A DNA stretch of 44,726 bases from Gracilaria domingensis (GCA_022539475.1 VCMS01000370.1:107529-152254); one strand, 5' to 3'; numbered from the stretch's first letter, positions 10,768 to 20,727 are shown. Program-made: numbers and translations. Notes: a model not told the origin generated them from the letters alone.

Positions 10768-12981
10768 CTACGTCTTCGACGGTGTCCTGAGGCGACTCCG
10801 CCTCCTCTTCATTATCTTCCCGTGAATCACGGTGCTGCGACGGTAGCGACACCGGTGACTCACTCTCCGCGACGACGCGTGAATCCTCCTCCCCCTCCCT
10901 AGGTGGAGCGTTACGGGAGCAGTCATCACGTCTGTTGACGGTGTAATAGACGCTGTGAAACGCGATTTCACCAGCGGTGTGTGTTCCGATATCTCGGCTT
11001 GCGACGATATAATCGGTACCTCTGCGAGACCCCTTACAGGGTGGCGAAGCCCCACAGTAGGTGTAGTGTTCTGCGACGAGATTTCTCGGTTCTGTGTCTG
11101 TCCAGCTTCTTGCTTTGAATCCGAAACTACTTCCGTGTGCACGGTTGGGCCCTGCACAACGCGATCGCGGGAGAAACGCTCATGAGCGTCGCCAACTTCC
11201 AGTACGACTGTGTCCGTATTCACGCTAATAACGCGGTATGGAACATCAGCGATGGGTGAAAGCTTGTGGCGCCTCTCCTTTTCAGGGTTGTAGTACTCCT
11301 TCCTGACAAAGGCGAGGTTTCCCACTTTCAGTGGCGGTAGTGGTCTCCGTACCCGGGCATCAAAGTTCTGCTTGTAAGCGTGTTGTGCTTTCGCCATTGA
11401 CGACCTGGCGACAGGTACCATTGCGGATAACCACTGGTGCCATTGCAAGTAGTGATCCCGTATTGACGGTGACGTATCCAGCTTTGCTGATGGTTCGATC
11501 GCAACTGGCGGTGGTGTGCGTGAGAGCACGAGCTCAAAGGGCGATAAACCAGTTACTCTGTGAACTTGCGTATTATACGCATACGTCACGGTATCCGTGT
11601 AGAGATCCCAAGTTTTCGGGTGTTCAACAGTATAAGCCCGCAACGCGGAGAGCATTGTCCGGTTAAACCGTTCGACTTGCCCATTGCATTGGGGATGATA
11701 CGTCGTCATGAACAGATTCTTAACGACGAGTATCCGACAGACATCCTGGAAGAAACGCGCAGTAAACTGCGCACCATTATCAGAAAGGAGATTGACCGGG
11801 GGACCGTAGACCATAACCCAATGGCGAACGAATGCCTCCGCAACACTGCGTGCTGTAATCGACTTCAACGGAACTGTCCGGTCTAGCTTACTGAATCTAT
11901 CCGTAATAACGAGTAAGAACCGATTTCCTCGGGAAGTATGCAAGAACTCACCCAGTATATCGATGGCAATAAACTCCAACGGCGCCCTTGCGGGGAAAAG
12001 TGTTAGTTTCTTCGCATGGCGACGCTGTTTAACTCGCTCGCGAGCACAATGTGTACAAGCCTTCACGGTGGTGTAGCAGTCCAACGCTAACGCGGGCCAG
12101 TAGAAATCCCGACGCAATGTCGTGTATAACCGCTTAGCACCCGGATGGGAAGCCATCCGCGAGTGATGCGAGAGATGCAATACCCTTGTTTGTAAGGAGT
12201 GAGGAACCACAATCTGTGGGGTAGAACGAACCACTCTGACGAGGTAACCTTGTGTGTTAACCCCGAACAGGATGTTAGCACCACTATTAATTTGGGAGCG
12301 TATCCTCGTACAGAACGGGTCAGATTGCTGTTCCCGCACCAGCTCTTCTGGAGTAATGGGGACGAAGGTACCGGATTCCGGGTCTTCAACGTCTGCGACG
12401 AGCAAATCATCACAGATGTCGTCCGACACGATGTCGTAGTCTTCATCACCCTCCTCCATGAGGAAACAAGGGATATCTTCATCCTCGTCATCGACGGGTA
12501 AAGCTTCACCTTCCGTTTCCAAACGTGAAAGAGCATCCGCTTGCGCGTTCAAACAACCCTTCTTATAGGTGACCTCGTAGTCAAACTCGGCAAGCCGAAG
12601 ACGCCAACGCATTAGGCGTCCGGAGTGCTCCGTGACTGACATTAACCAACGCAAGGCGGAATGATCCGTATTGAGGGTAAAGTGTACACCCATAAGATAT
12701 GGTCGTAGAGTCTGCAAAGCCCATACCATGGCGAGACACTCCTACTCGGATACCGAGTAATTGCGCTCGTGCACGTGGAGTGTTCGAGACCAATAGCCAA
12801 TTGGTTTGCGTTCCCCTTCGGGTGTAGTCTGAAAGAGAGCGCAGCCAATCTGGTAATCACTCGAATCCGTATCCACGGTGTACGGCAACTCGTTCTTCGG
12901 TAACGCTAACACGGGTGTCGTAGTAACAGCCTCTTTAAGAGAGTTGAAAGCTTCCACTTGCGTGGGGGTAAGTGGTCCCAA
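10768..12981 (-). pseudogene. RNase H and integrase part of Pol, one in-frame stop
   Basis: The N-terminal segment (12981 down to 12745) has the RNase H start with TDSSDYQIGCALFQ and NYSVSE. A TAG at 12742-12744 interrupts it, and the frame resumes with ECLAMVWALQTLRPYL and NTDHSALRWLM. Downstream is integrase: the HHCC zinc finger (HHSRMASHPG...CTHCARE) and a DDE core with D in AIDILGEF, D in LLSDNGAQFT and E in GQVERFNRTML. A GPY/F-like basic C-terminal region follows. Apart from the stop, 653 codons are open. The enzyme would degrade the RNA strand and insert cDNA. The catalytic residues I can see are intact; only the nonsense codon and flanking frameshifts disable this part. Confidence 0.9.
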
Positions 12982-13001
12982 TTTGGGCGGTTGTCCCTTC
13001 T

Positions 13002-14045
13002 TCAGGAGTTCGTTGAGCGCTCCCGCGATCTTCGCGAAGCGAGAAATGAACCGTCTATAGACGTTGCAAAGCCCAGAAAGGAGCGTAGCTCTGTCTGTGT
13101 AGTGGAGTGATTCGCCTCTTTGAGGGACTTCACGCGAGCTTCCTCGATCAGTAACCGTCCTGGACGTATGACATGGCCCAGATACTTCACTGAGTCAGTG
13201 AAAAACTCAAACTTCCTTAATTTGAGAGTAATTCCAGCATCCCGCAAACCGGTCATTATCTCCCGGACATGTTCGAGGTGATCGTCCAAACTGTTGGAAA
13301 ACACGATGATGTCATCGAGGTATACCAAGCAACTCCGCCATTTGAAGCGAGCTAACAAAATGTCCAGAGCACGCTGAAACGTAGCGGGGGCGTTCGTTAA
13401 CCCGAACGGCATACGCTCAAAGCGGTATAGTCCTGAATGACAGGTAAACGCGGTCTTGTCACGGTCTTCCGGCCTAACTGGTACTTGCCAGTAACCCCAG
13501 TTTGCATCCAAAGTGGAGAACACAGTAGCATCGCCAAGCGAGTCGATATACTTGTCCATACGAGGTATGGGGTACACGTCTTTGACGGTGACATCGTTCA
13601 AGCGACGATAGTCGATACAAAAGCGCCAGGACCCATCGGGTTTCGGAGCCAGTACAACTGGAGATGCCCACGGCGATTGAGCCGGTTCTATCACGCCAGC
13701 GCGGAGCATTTTGTTGATCTGAAACTCTTCCTCTTCCCGTGCTTTCGGGCCTGCCCTGTAAGGGTGCTGAGCAATCGGCTTGGTCTCCGGCAGGAGGTCA
13801 ATCCGGTGTTCCGTAGTTGAAACCTCTCCGAGGGAACCATCCCACATTGGTGTAAACTCTCGCAACATGTTGCGCAACTTCTCACGGTGTGAAACCGGTA
13901 CATGACCGAGATTCAATTCTTCTAACTCCTTGATAGGGTCAATCTTGTCATAACTCGTAGGAACGGTCCTAACTTCCGAATCATTCTTGTGTTCAACCGT
14001 CTGAGACCGGTCCGACGCAGAGGAGTGCGACGATTCTCCCTCCCC
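13002..14045 (-). pseudogene. Reverse transcriptase part of Pol
   Basis: The frame contains the Ty3-type RT blocks in order: APKPDGSWRFCIDYRRLN, VYPIPRMD, FSTLDANWGYWQV, FRPEDRDKTAF-like sequence, MPFGLTNAPATFQR, the catalytic YLDDIIVF (near 13308-13325), and KYLGHVI. At about 13067 one T is missing after FLGF, so the frame leaves the normal path (a YRRFI-type block continues in another phase) and ends at 13002. The N-terminal border with protease is also out of frame (about 14045). RT copies element RNA into DNA. The YxDD active site is intact. Confidence 0.92.
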
Positions 14046-15034
14046 TTCTTAGGGTGAAGCACACCAGTGCGTTCTTCAGCCATCCCGAGCATCTCGGCGG
14101 CAGTCACCTTTGTAGGGATAAGCGCCGTAGGGTGCGGTAAGACAGTACCAATTACTTGGTTCTTAACCAGATACTGGGGCTTCTTGCCAAAGTTGGCCAA
14201 CATAACCCGAAAGGGGTGTTCGCTGTTGATTTGAACAACTCTGTTCGCTAACGCGACCTGATACTTCTCGTATAACGAGTTCAATGGTTGAACAACCCGC
14301 AAACCACGCGGGGCGGCAGTAACATCAACCCAAACCTGGGATTCTGGCGGAATAGAAATTGGGCGCGCTACGCGGAGCTTCGGCGACTCCTTCGGAGGTG
14401 AGGAATCCTGTAGAGGAGCGGGTAGTGGTACCAGCTTAGCTGACGCTCGGCGTAATGAGCGACGGACAATCGGTACAACCGAACTATCTTCCATTTCCAA
14501 TTCCCGCGCACGCGGTCGTATGGCTTCGACATATCTGTCGCAGAAGTCACACTCTAGAATGACAGGGGCAGCGAGCGTCTTGCAGACGATGAATTCTACC
14601 TGCTCGATGCAGATACCAATCCTGACAATCAATGAAACCATTCCAGCCGTTTGTGACGGGTTATTGTTAGCATCTGCCACGTCCATGACGGGTCCATAGC
14701 GGATTCGACAACGGACTTCCGGCGGCAGTAACGACTCAATAATGAAGTTGGGGCCGGCACCTGTATCCAAGAAAGAGAGATGACGCACCATATACTGGGT
14801 GGATAGGCCAAGGTCAGCAAATATCTTGTAGTTTCGCTTGGCCAGCACCATGACTCGATCCGGGATCCGGTTGTTCCTGAACCGTATCCACGGGCGACGT
14901 AACACACTGATGGTGGTAGAGTCCACGTCTAAGACGGTCTGTTTCCTCGAAAGGATTTTGACCTGGGAGCGAGGCGGTGACGCCTCGGGCGCCGTAAACC
15001 TCGACTCGGGCGCCTCTCCATTGGAGACTCCCAC
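13922..15034 (-). pseudogene. Aspartic protease part of Pol (retropepsin-like)
   Basis: The minus frame of 370 codons has the retropepsin motif FLDTGAGPNFI (about 14737-14775), followed by VILECDF, which corresponds to the second conserved strand of the fold. Upstream is a basic segment; downstream a long linker leads toward RT. The last about 40 codons are out of frame because of a single-base shift near 14045. The alternative phase after that point joins smoothly to the RT frame. The protease would cut the Gag-Pol polyprotein. Confidence 0.8.
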
Positions 15035-15036
15035 AC

Positions 15037-17118
15037 TCAGTTTAACTGAGTTCCATCCGTTCTAACGGGAACGGCGTCCTGCGCAGCAGGCATCTTCACA
15101 GATTCCTGTGGAACAGCGACAGAACTACGCGCAGTAGCGGTTGCCGCCACGGCTTGAGCCGGTGAAACGTTGGCCTGGGTCGAACCAGAGTGCAGTAACG
15201 CAGCCAATTCTGCAGCAGAAACCCTACGGGGGTACTCAGCCTTCGCACGCAGATATGCGGCTACCGGCACTGACGCCTGTTCGGCGGGGGTCAGCGCTTC
15301 AAAATTCGCCACAACCGTGGGCATTTCCCTCATCGAGAGGTTGCAGTTCGGAGCTGCATGACCGTGGTTGTAACACGTGAAACAGATCAAAGGTGGTCTT
15401 CCGGAACTCCGTGGGTCTTGATATTTCACCGTTCGCGGGTCTACCCAACCAGGTCGCTGGGAACGACTCCCTGAATAGGGAACTTGAGGACCGCGAACGC
15501 GTGGACGGTCTGCGTAAAGCAGTGCATCTTCCGTCTTCGACGAGGCTTCCGATGTGGAAGGCAACTCCGTAGTCGGGATAGAATCCAGGTCCACCTGTGC
15601 GAGATGTAAGTTATCCACATCGTGGCCAGAAAAGTCCTGCGGTAGCAGTGAAGCTGATGACGACCCTCCTTCGAGGTGTAACGCTTTGGTTGAAACCCGG
15701 TATCCGGTGCGTGCGCGCAAGGCGTCTCCCTCCGCCTTCGCGTACTGCACTAACTCCAGATAGGTAGTCTTCTTCCGGTGTTCCCGTCGCTGGGCAACCA
15801 GAGTACGAATAGCCGGATTCAATCCGTTGATAAACAGCGTACAGCGCTCGTTTGACGAGTAAACATTGCCACAACGGTGGAATGCCTTATTCAGGCGTAC
15901 CGAGTACTCGGTCTCCGACTCCTTCGGGCGTTGTTTTGTCTCCCGCAACGCGGTGATTGCTTCCTCGATAGAGGTATTTGTCGCATACGAGCGCAACAAA
16001 TACTGCACTGCTTCGGGCCAGCAGGTGACCCCTCCTTCAGAGGCGCGAGATGAACCTCTTACAGAGTTATACTGATCTTCAGCGAGTCCACGTAGAAAAT
16101 ACGGTAAGGCAACATAAGCTTGCCCTCACTCATGCCGAGGATGTCAGCTTCCGCTACAAAGCGTGAAAGAAAGTCAAGCACCAGAATGGGATCCTCCCCA
16201 GTGAACAACTGGTTTCGAAAGGTTAAGGACATGCGTTTGATGCAGTCCTTCACCTTACCCGTGCCACGGGGCGTCCGGTTCAGACTTGAATCTTCCAAAC
16301 GGTAATACCGGTAAGATAACAACCTTTTGAACAAGGGATTCGTCGGCTCCAGTTCCCTCAAACCTGAGTGCTTTCGCCCCGTTTCCGGGTACAACAACAC
16401 CATAGGTGGACGTAGAACTCCGCGAACGCGTAGAACGAGCGCGACGTTCACCGTCACTTGACGAGCTTGATGATAACGAACCCGCCGAGCGGTTTGAAAT
16501 ACCAGAAGACTGTGACGAATCCGAGTCATACTCGTCGACATTCCTCTTCTTAGAGCGACTCTTCCCGGACTTCCGGTCACGTGCACCACGAGACACTCCC
16601 GCAGAAGCGGCAGCAGGGCCGTCATCCTCACGGATGGTGGCCTCTAACGTCTCAAGACGGCCAAGAATCCGAATGAACTTCGTGTCCACCTCCTCGGTAA
16701 CACTGGGATATACTTGAAGAACCTCCAAGAGGGCATTAACATCCTTCCGTAAAATACGTAGATCATCTGATACACCTCTGTTGAGGGCTGCGTCAACCTT
16801 CAAACGAAGTGTGTCGATCTCGGAAACGAGTGCTTCATGAGAACTCTTCATGACAGCAGTCTGAGCCTCAAGCACACGAACTTGAGTCTCCAACTCGTTT
16901 ATGAGCGCATCCTTCGCCGCGACAGCGGGTATAAGTCCCTCCAAAGGAGCAGATGGGGGCCCAGCCACTGGGGCGTCAGACGACTTGAAAGGCTGTTTCC
17001 GGTTTCCGGGTTTCTTTCCATCACCCTGTAGAGGTTCAGGAACAAACCGCAGACGCGGTGGCAAGCCAGAGCCAACGGAGTGAGACTTCGTAGGGCCCGA
17101 AAGCTTGCCCGACACCAT
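15037..17118 (-). pseudogene. Gag-like capsid/nucleocapsid protein of the retroelement
   Basis: I place the start at ATG 17118-17116 (MVSGKLSG). The N-terminal third has a heptad-like helical stretch (LINELETQVRVLEAQ...) and an acidic/Ser-rich segment (SDSSQSSG). The capsid-like part follows in a second phase (FRNQLFTGEDP and FLSRFVAEAD) and a third (YLLRSYATNTS and RLNKAFHRCG). A zinc knuckle CFTCYNHGHAAPNC (CX2CX4HX4C, about 15340-15387) lies near the C terminus. Two single-base shifts (about 16360 and about 16090) break the frame. Gag packages element RNA; the zinc knuckle identifies the nucleocapsid region. Confidence 0.85.
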
Positions 17119-17793
17119 CGTCCGCGACAAGATACAACCAGAAAACTGGGAACAGGAACGCAAACAAACAAATTAACCTCGAATGAGCGTAGCGTCCTCA
17201 CACGAGTGACGATAACCGACAGATCGGACGAACCAAACGTACCAACGGGAACAGACGTATACGCAATTAGGGCTGATTCGACCAGAATGATGAGAACAGT
17301 AGACACCCAAACGGGGTGACAACAACCGTACCGACGGGAATCACACACTACGGAAATAGGTAGTGCCACCGGTAGTAAACCGTGTCCAAACAACAACCCA
17401 AAATGAGGAAAGCAGTACCAACACGACGTCTGTCGGCAAAGCCTTCCAATGAAAACTGTGTAGTGTATCTCCACGACCAGAAACAAAACGGCAAACCGGA
17501 AATTGATCAGAAAACCAACTTGCTGGATCAACACGACTTCTAAGTCAGGAGACCAATTGTTGTGCAAAACCCAGCGATGGGGAAAGACACGCAAAGGCGG
17601 TTCAGACCCTCTCTCAAGAGGCGAGCACAGCAGTAGAGCGCTCCCACAGGTACGACACGGCAATGCCGGGTGTAAGACCGGGGTCGAATCTTCCCAAGTA
17701 ATGGAGGGAGCGATGCGGCGAAGAAGACGCGTCCAGCGGTAGAGAACGCACGACGCAAGTCGGCAGTAGTGTCACGTGCATAGCACGCGGTAC

Positions 17794-18130
17794 CCACGAG
17801 TGTGGCGATGACACGCGAGAGCGGTAATAGTCCACGCGAGTGTGTCGAGCCACGAACGGTATGCACCGGTACACCAAGTAGTGCTACCTGTATAACAGGG
17901 ACAGAAATAAAGAAAACACACACAAAGTAAACACGCGAAAGCGGTAGTATTGTTAATGATGCCGCGAGGCGGATAGCGAACCCGACACACGGTGGTGACT
18001 CTCCGCAAGGAGGCTATTACACACCGAGAGTGGTAAGTTAGAGCCGAACACTCGGTTGGGTTCGTTTACTTCCCCAGCAATGGGTGCAGCTCAACCTACT
18101 AAGTAGTGTATCTATGCCACTGTCAAGTGG
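17794..18130. repeat. Cluster of short perfect hairpins, several with GNRA-type loops
   Basis: The plus strand holds at least 12 mini-hairpins, often 19-24 nt from start to start. Examples (arm-loop-arm) are CCAC-GAGT-GTGG at 17794, CGC-GAGA-GCG at 17814, CAC-GCGA-GTG at 17833, CGGT-ATGC-ACCG at 17857, CCTGT-ATA-ACAGG at 17887, CGC-GAAA-GCG at 17934, GCC-GCGA-GGC at 17961, CTCC-GCAA-GGAG at 18001, CCGA-ACAC-TCGG at 18044, CCCA-GCAA-TGGG at 18073, CTAC-TAA-GTAG at 18096 and CCACT-GTCA-AGTGG at 18117. Arm sequences differ; the architecture repeats. Confidence 0.7.
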
Positions 18131-18179
18131 TGCAACCGAGCTAAAATAAAATAAATAATAATATCTAAAATATCCCAAA

Positions 18180-18190
18180 GTTGGGCGCCA
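18180..18190 (-). promoter_or_regulatory. Candidate primer-binding site, tRNA-Lys-like
   Basis: The sense strand reads TGGCGCCCAAC, the reverse complement of GTTGGGCGCCA, which is the 3' end of tRNA-Lys(CUU) as known from animals. Primer-binding sites of LTR elements start with TGG, complementary to the CCA end of the tRNA. The same bases also form a small hairpin (GTTGG, loop GCG, CCAAC), so coincidence is possible. The tRNA of this alga was not available for comparison. Confidence 0.35.
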
Positions 18191-19470
18191 ACCGTCCATA
18201 CACGTGTGTCACCATCCAGCAATGCTGTGCCAACCCGTCCGACGTCACTGACCTCAACTGCACTGCAGATGCAGTGACTTCACCGCAAAAAGCGAGCACA
18301 TACCGCAAATTGCGTTGCAATACAGTCGCGCGAAGCACAAAGCCATCTATATCGCGCGGAAACGGGGTTACTCCTGCGGCCGCTTCACTGCAACGGATGA
18401 TCATAAAAGAAAGCGCCGGTCATGGTCTCGCGACTCCGGCGACAGGATCGCAAGGTGATAAACGAAGTGTTATCTCTGGGGAAAGCAATGATCCACGCCC
18501 AAAGATTCCATCCTCAGCGAACCGGTTATTCGCGCAGCAAAAGCTCATATCACTGAGTGTCAAACTCCAAACCATCAAGCACTACTGTAAGGTAATTGAC
18601 AATTGCACCAAGTTTTGCTCAACCAGCTACAAGAACCTCGACCATCTTGACGAAAAGATCGAAAGATACATCAATTACGTGTACGATACAGATGCACGAC
18701 TTGTGAGAAAGCAAGAAATGACAAATCTTTTGTGCGATCTCTACATTATACATGCTCGCACAAAACTGGACTTTCGTTGTCCCACAGAAGCATAAAAGGA
18801 TGAAATAAAACGCATATGTCACAGCCTTCTACACCATTCACAATGGAAAATATTTATGCACTCATCACGCAGCTGCGTATTTGGAAGGACCACCAAAGTG
18901 CAATGTTTCTGGCAATTTCATGGGCAGCATACTTGAAAATCAATGAAGCACTATGCACACAGGTGAACAATGTTGGGTTTTGTGGTAATCCTAAAATTTT
19001 AGCGTATGGATTTGGTATGGCTGGAGTGGCAATTATAGATACAAAGGCAGGTCCACTGCACTTTGTGGCTATCAAGGACAAATTATGCATTGCGTTGCTA
19101 AAGTTCTATCCTAAAAAGCTTTCCAATGCGGAGAAATGTTTGTTTTTAATCAAGTATGGAAGGTGTTCTATTAATCTGAAAACCGCTTTAAGTGCTCTTG
19201 ATCTATCGCATTTAAAGTTTACTGCGCACTCGGCAAGAATTGGAGGGGCGTTACATGATTTTATGATTGCAGTTGAAGCCAAAAGCATTATTTTAATGGG
19301 AAGTTAGAATTTCATGTCATCACTGCCTCACTACCTTACTAACGGACGCGCGTGGCTTATGCAAATGAAGATATCAGAATGTGGTAAAAGGACTATCGAA
19401 GATCTGAGGTCTGAGATTGTGAAAATTATAGACCGCTATCGCAGATGTATCTAGGAAGACACAGATTTTC
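18181..19470 (+). pseudogene. Tyrosine recombinase of a Crypton- or DIRS-like element, decayed
   Basis: Two plus frames (to 18795, then 18816-19307) read as one protein. The first ends in a helical core-binding-like domain (SVKLQTIKHYCKVIDNC, KIERYINYVYDTDARL). The second is the catalytic domain: AISWAAYLKINEAL, then TAHSARIGGALHDF with the H-x-x-R pair (about 19226), then MGS, a TAG where Trp is normal, and HYLTNGRAW with the presumed nucleophile Tyr. The first catalytic Arg (normally in RISEAL) is Lys here. A stop and frameshift at about 18790, the TAG, and the Arg-to-Lys change show inactivation. No gag or RT of the DIRS kind is attached, which favours Crypton. It directly abuts the chromovirus. 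Confidence 0.6.
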
Positions 19471-19484
19471 GGGAGTTTGGGGAG

Positions 19485-19534
19485 CCTTTGCGCCAAGCAG
19501 CGCAAGGGTGTGGCACGGAAAAGCTCCGTGCCAC
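19485..19534. terminator. Two adjacent strong hairpins after the recombinase remnant
   Basis: Hairpin 1 has arms CCTTTGCGC (19485-19493) and GCGCAAGGG (19500-19508): nine pairs with one G-T wobble and a 6-nt loop. Hairpin 2 has arms GTGGCACGGA (19510-19519) and TCCGTGCCAC (19525-19534): ten perfect pairs and a 5-nt loop. They lie just after the last recombinase codons. A role as transcript end or element end is a guess. Confidence 0.5.
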
Positions 19535-20106
19535 TCCGATGCCAGCAATGCAAGAAAGCTGTCTTTACCAAGCTTGAACCGATTAAAATAATTGGCATTG
19601 TTCAACGTGTATGATCTTCCGTTACGTTTTACATTTTTAATGCCTCTCTGTAGGGCTCACACGTAAGACAACAGGTCGTTTTGTGTTTAACGTGTAAACG
19701 TGTACGAAGAGTTGACTAACTAAATTTTTTCTATAGTAGTTAGTTAGGTCCTATTTTTTGCTATAATTAGTCAGTCATGTGTATAATACTGGGCTGACAC
19801 AAAGTCGTGAAGAACAGGCTTTATCAGCTTCCAAAAAAGAGCCTGTCCTAATGGAACTTCAGTGCGTGGCGTTCCATGTCATTGTACGTTACGCAGGGTA
19901 ATTCGCGGTAGCGCCGTGGAAGGGCTCCGTGTCCAAGCCTTCAATTACGACGCTAGCCGCCACTACGGAGGTGATTCACCCACCCTCAAACTCATTCAAA
20001 TTGCACGGACCACCGCAGCACTCATGAAACGCCATGCGTTGTTTCGCCCCGATCTAATGTCATATAACGATGAGTCACCCCAGTAAATTAACCGTCCATC
20101 TCAACC

Positions 20107-20161
20107 ACCAAATGTAACCGATCATTCATGCAAGTTGCATGAATGATCGGTTAGATTTGGT
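20107..20161. repeat. 55-bp near-perfect palindrome
   Basis: The left arm (20107-20133) begins ACCAAATGTAACCGATC and ends in CATGCAA. After a single central G (20134) the right arm (20135-20161) is its reverse complement, with one mismatch in 27 positions. This is far beyond chance. It could be a tiny foldback element, a recombination site, or a rearrangement scar near the dead recombinase. Confidence 0.85.
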
Positions 20162-20172
20162 TAGTTCACGCG

Positions 20173-20180
20173 GTATAAAA
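20173..20180 (+). promoter_or_regulatory. TATA-box-like sequence TATAAAAG
   Basis: TATAAAAG flanked by GC-rich sequence, 12 bp after the palindrome. It has no convincing downstream gene; a frame of 112 codons starts at 20346. Confidence 0.3.
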
Positions 20181-20727
20181 GACGCGGACTCTCTGAGTAG
20201 GCCCGAGACCTACTGAGTTTTGTCTGTACACACTTCGCGATAGCATCCTCACCTGCGCACCATAGAGTAGCGGGAAGAATATGCTAGGCTTCTCGATGAT
20301 CAATGCACAATGATGGTGGGAGGCTAGCACGAAATTGCGCAAGGGATGCATAACGAGGCCTCTTTTACTTGCAAGTTTTCAGATCGGCACTTCAACCGAA
20401 ACTTTCGATACGAAAGAAAAGTTATCGAGAAAATACGAGTGCAATTGCAGGTATGGTCGTACTGCATCCAACCTGGGAAGGCGGGCATGACATGTACTCG
20501 ATCAGTTGATCATCTCGCATCTAGTATGCATCGGATGAAACAACGCCAATCCTTCTCGAGCGACCTAAAGCATCGGCAACAGCGACTGCGCTACGCATAC
20601 ATCCGATGCAACACAATCTTTACTGAAGGTTGGCACCTAGATTCATGCGTTACTCTGCTTATCAGTTCTAGAAGCACACCTTAACGCACACAGGGTTCTA
20701 TTTACCCGCGCACACGCAAGTACACCC

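Larger units (their letters stand above)
9299..18190 (-). mobile_element. Ty3/gypsy-type chromovirus (LTR retrotransposon), inactive copy
   Basis: Read on the minus strand the order is leader, Gag with a zinc knuckle, aspartic protease, reverse transcriptase, RNase H, integrase and C-terminal chromodomain. This order (RT before IN, chromodomain after IN) defines chromoviruses of the Ty3/gypsy group. The copy is dead: there are single-base frameshifts in Gag (about 16090 and about 16360), between protease and RT (about 14045), at the end of RT (about 13067) and in the integrase-chromodomain linker, plus a TAG in RNase H (12742-12744). Domains are otherwise well preserved, suggesting fairly recent insertion. 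No LTR pair is visible. The element has many short perfect hairpins not seen at that density in the neighbouring genes. Confidence 0.9.
17119..18190 (-). other. Leader / probable 5' LTR region of the retroelement
   Basis: This is non-coding on the element's sense strand upstream of Gag. The sense strand begins with TGGCGCCCAAC at 18190, passes an AT-rich stretch (18135-18175), and then a 340-bp zone packed with short hairpins (17794-18130). One reading takes 17558-18190 as an LTR, because its sense strand starts TG and ends CAACA and TGG follows two bases later. The other reading takes 18190-18180 as a primer-binding site and everything below it as untranslated leader. No second copy is present in the window to decide. 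Confidence 0.5.
19535..20727. other. Intergenic stretch, no convincing gene
   Basis: AT-rich at 19600-19800, mixed afterwards. Small plus frames (19862-20086 of 74 codons; 20346-20684 of 112 codons) show no domain. The second lies about 170 nt downstream of a good TATA box (20173) and could be a small unrecognised gene, but codon use and composition give no support. Confidence 0.4.

Noticed and set aside
17540..17555. tRNA-like anticodon arm (GACTTCTAAGTC) taken as a tRNA gene
   Set aside because: Only one arm can be folded; no acceptor, D or T arm around it.
18181..19307. Recombinase as part of a DIRS element together with the neighbouring RT
   Set aside because: The RT neighbour is on the opposite strand and belongs to a DDE-integrase chromovirus, so the two are separate elements.
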